Below, piece after piece: positions 62,115 through 64,000 of a stretch of DNA of 64,000 bases. The translations under genes were made by a program, and so were the position numbers. Numbering within the stretch: position 1 is the stretch's first letter; each line of letters begins with the position of its first letter. The notes below the pieces were generated by a model. That model was given only the letters and a program-made list of their open reading frames with translations. It had not been told where the DNA came from and ran no database searches. Source of the DNA: Larkinella arboricola (GTDB lineage: Bacteria; Bacteroidota; Bacteroidia; Cytophagales; Spirosomataceae). Where the stretch lies: NCBI RefSeq assembly GCF_003259745.1, contig NZ_QLMC01000004.1:779433-843432 (forward strand), read 5' to 3'.

Positions 62115-63446
62115 ATGAAAATTGCAGTTGTAGGAACCGGTTACGTGGGACTCGTGACCGGCACCTGCTTTGCCGAAACCGGCAACCAGGTTACCTGTAT
62201 TGACATCGACCAACGCAAGGTCGAAAAACTCAACAATGGCATCATCCCCATCTATGAGCCCGGCCTGGATGTGCTCTTCAACCGAAACACCGCCGAAGGA
62301 CGCCTGAAGTTCACCACCCAACTGGCCGAAGGCATCGAAGGCGCTGAGGTTATCTTCCTGGCCCTGCCCACCCCTCCCGGTGAAGACGGTTCGGCTGACC
62401 TGAAATACATCCTCAAAGTGGCCGGCGACCTGGGTCAGATCATGAAAGACTACGCCGTCATCGTCGACAAGAGCACCGTGCCGGTGGGCACCGCCGAGAA
62501 AGTCCGTGAGTACATCTCGCTGGCGGCTCAGGTGGAGTTTGATGTGGTGTCCAACCCCGAGTTTCTGCGCGAAGGCGTAGCCATCGAAGACTTCATGAAG
62601 CCCGACCGGGTGGTGATCGGGACGCAGTCGGAGCGGGCCAAGGTCATCATGACCAAGCTGTATGCTCCCCTGGTGCGCCAGGGTAATCCCATCATCTTCA
62701 TGGATGAGCGTTCGGCCGAGATGACCAAGTATGCGGCTAACTCGTTTCTGGCCGTCAAGATCAGCTTCATGAACGAGATTGCCAACCTGTGTGAGAAGGT
62801 GGGCGCCAACGTCGATGACATCCGCCGGGGCATCGGTACCGACAGCCGTATCGGTAAGCGGTTTCTGTTTGCCGGTATTGGCTACGGGGGCAGCTGCTTT
62901 CCCAAGGATGTGCAGGCACTGGCCAAGACCTCCCAGGAGTATGCCTATGACTTCAAGATCCTCAAGTCGGTCATGGAAGTCAATGCCCGGCAGAAGACCA
63001 AGCTGTTGCCGGTGATCAATGAGCACTTCAACGGAGATCTGAAGGGCAAGACGATCGCGGTGTGGGGGCTGGCTTTCAAGCCCTACACGGATGACATCCG
63101 GGAGGCTCCGGCTCTGGAGAACATTCAGGCGCTGCTGGCTGCGGGTGCGAAGGTGACGGCGTATGATCCGGAAGCGATGGAGAACGTTCGTCAGGTGCTG
63201 GGCAACAAGATCACCTATGCGCACACCTCGTATGCGGCCTTGGATGATGCTGATGCGCTGGTGATCATGACTGAGTGGCCAATGTTCCGCACCCCTGAGT
63301 TTGGCAAGATGGAGCTGTTGTTGAAGAACAAGGTGATCTTTGACGGTCGGAACCTGTATGAGCTGGATCAGATGAAGGAGTTGGGTTATACCTACTACAG
63401 TATCGGACGGGAAGCCATCACTCAGGGCGTGACCCAACCGGCTTAA
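62115..63446 (+). CDS. ugd: UDP-glucose 6-dehydrogenase
   Basis: 443 aa. Oxidises UDP-glucose to UDP-glucuronate with two NAD+. The N-terminal Rossmann motif is VVGTGYVGLVTGTCFAETG (residues 5-23). TVPVGTAEKV and EFLREGVAIEDF are family marks. The catalytic Cys is C261 in GYGGSCFPKDVQAL, and the C-terminal part has WGLAFKPYTDDIREAPAL. It feeds uronic acid to the polymer. Codon use is much richer in C-ending codons than in neighbouring genes, suggesting strong expression or a different origin. 135 bases separate it from the upstream gene. Confidence 0.96.
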   Translation: MKIAVVGTGYVGLVTGTCFAETGNQVTCIDIDQRKVEKLNNGIIPIYEPGLDVLFNRNTAEGRLKFTTQLAEGIEGAEVIFLALPTPPGEDGSADLKYILKVAGDLGQIMKDYAVIVDKSTVPVGTAEKVREYISLAAQVEFDVVSNPEFLREGVAIEDFMKPDRVVIGTQSERAKVIMTKLYAPLVRQGNPIIFMDERSAEMTKYAANSFLAVKISFMNEIANLCEKVGANVDDIRRGIGTDSRIGKRFLFAGIGYGGSCFPKDVQALAKTSQEYAYDFKILKSVMEVNARQKTKLLPVINEHFNGDLKGKTIAVWGLAFKPYTDDIREAPALENIQALLAAGAKVTAYDPEAMENVRQVLGNKITYAHTSYAALDDADALVIMTEWPMFRTPEFGKMELLLKNKVIFDGRNLYELDQMKELGYTYYSIGREAITQGVTQPA

Positions 63447-63491
63447 TTAAAAACTACATTCGAAATCGTATTGAATCAACCTCAATCAGTA

Positions 63492-64000
63492 GTGAATCAA
63501 GACTCAAAAATCTATGTAGCCGGTCATCGGGGCATGGTAGGCTCGGCCCTGGTTCGTTGTTTGCAGAACAAGGGCTACCACAACCTCATCACCCGTACCT
63601 CCGCCCAGCTGGACCTGCGCAACCAGGCCTCCGTCGCCGACTTCTTTGCCGAGCAGCGACCCGAGTATGTGCTGCTGGCCGCGGCCAAAGTGGGCGGGAT
63701 CTGGGCCAACAACATCTACCGGGCCGACTTTTTGTATGATAACCTGCTGATTGAGGCTAATATCATTCATAGTGCCTACCAGCATCAGGTCAAAAAACTC
63801 CTGTTTCTGGGTTCTTCCTGCATCTATCCCAAGCTGGCGCCCCAGCCCCTGAAGGAGGAGTACCTGCTGAGTGGGTATCTGGAAGCGACCAACGAGCCGT
63901 ACGCCATCGCCAAGATTGCCGGCATCAAGCTCTGTGAAGCCTACCGCAGCCAGTACGGCTGTAACTTTATCTCGGCCATGCCCACCAACCTGTATGGTCC
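63492..64000 (+). CDS. fcl: GDP-L-fucose synthase, 5' part (runs off the window)
   Basis: Begins at GTG 63492 (reading [20 protein letters not shown]); TTG 63471 is an alternative in-frame start. GDP-L-fucose synthase makes GDP-L-fucose from GDP-4-keto-6-deoxymannose with NADPH. Visible parts: the GHRGMVGSA cofactor motif, [12 protein letters not shown], the catalytic-Ser tract [20 protein letters not shown], and the YxxxK pair in [17 protein letters not shown]. The start of the MPTNLYGP tract is at the window end. Similar C-rich codon use to ugd. Its partner gmd is expected outside the window. Confidence 0.94.
   Translation, partial: MNQDSKIYVAGHRGMVGSALVRCLQNKGYHNLITRTSAQLDLRNQASVADFFAEQRPEYVLLAAAKVGGIWANNIYRADFLYDNLLIEANIIHSAYQHQVKKLLFLGSSCIYPKLAPQPLKEEYLLSGYLEATNEPYAIAKIAGIKLCEAYRSQYGCNFISAMPTNLYG

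Noticed and set aside
62040..63437. Open frame of 465 codons opposite ugd
   Set aside because: Antisense of a firmly identified enzyme gene with strong codon bias.

Overview
The window is chromosomal DNA of a Bacteroidota bacterium, most likely of the Spirosoma/Larkinella type (Cytophagales). This placement rests on family content and feel, not on a search. Supporting signs are PorT-like outer-membrane barrels, LytTR regulators, type IX secretion (T9SS) C-terminal sorting domains, a DUF937-OmpA protein, Bacteroidota-style -7 boxes (TAnnTTTG) and moderate GC with AT-rich gaps.

Region 1 (1-12.6 kb) is ordinary chromosome: the 5' end of radA, two tandem PorT-like barrels, two stand-alone LytTR regulators, pheS, a DUF937-OmpA protein, an SDR oxidoreductase with a TspO-like membrane protein, an RHS/YD-repeat lipoprotein, clpB and a DUF4142 protein.

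Region 2 (12.9-27.2 kb) is the most unusual part. Seven same-strand genes stand close together: five large proteins (738-885 aa) of no family I recognise, followed by two caspase-family (C14) proteases with intact His/Cys dyads. The five large proteins share a module with a DxADPxxFYYLP-like motif. Three of them (genes 3-5) have the same layout: the FYYLP segment, a PSLYGDNxAAFS segment, a helical part, a DDPFF motif and several beta-sandwich-like repeats. None has a signal peptide. I see this as a candidate undescribed protease-plus-target or protease-plus-scaffold system.

Region 3 (27.3-31.4 kb) holds an FKBP-type lipoprotein isomerase, a lysine-rich small protein, a multi-PAS histidine kinase and a convergent single-domain response regulator.

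Region 4 (31.4-64 kb) is a large exopolysaccharide/capsule locus. It opens with AT-rich gaps around two giant T9SS cargo proteins (a right-handed beta-helix protein, and a DUF5060/malectin protein) that share Ig-like modules. Then come a Wzi-like barrel, an IS5 remnant, and a Wza-Wzc-initiating sugar transferase-Wzx-Wzy series. Next are seven transferase genes (GT4, GT61, GT2, WcaF-type acetyltransferase, a VanZ-GT4 fusion), UDP-glucose dehydrogenase, and the start of GDP-L-fucose synthase at the window edge. Together they imply a Wzy-dependent polymer containing uronic acid and fucose, with secreted enzymes that may cut or bind it.
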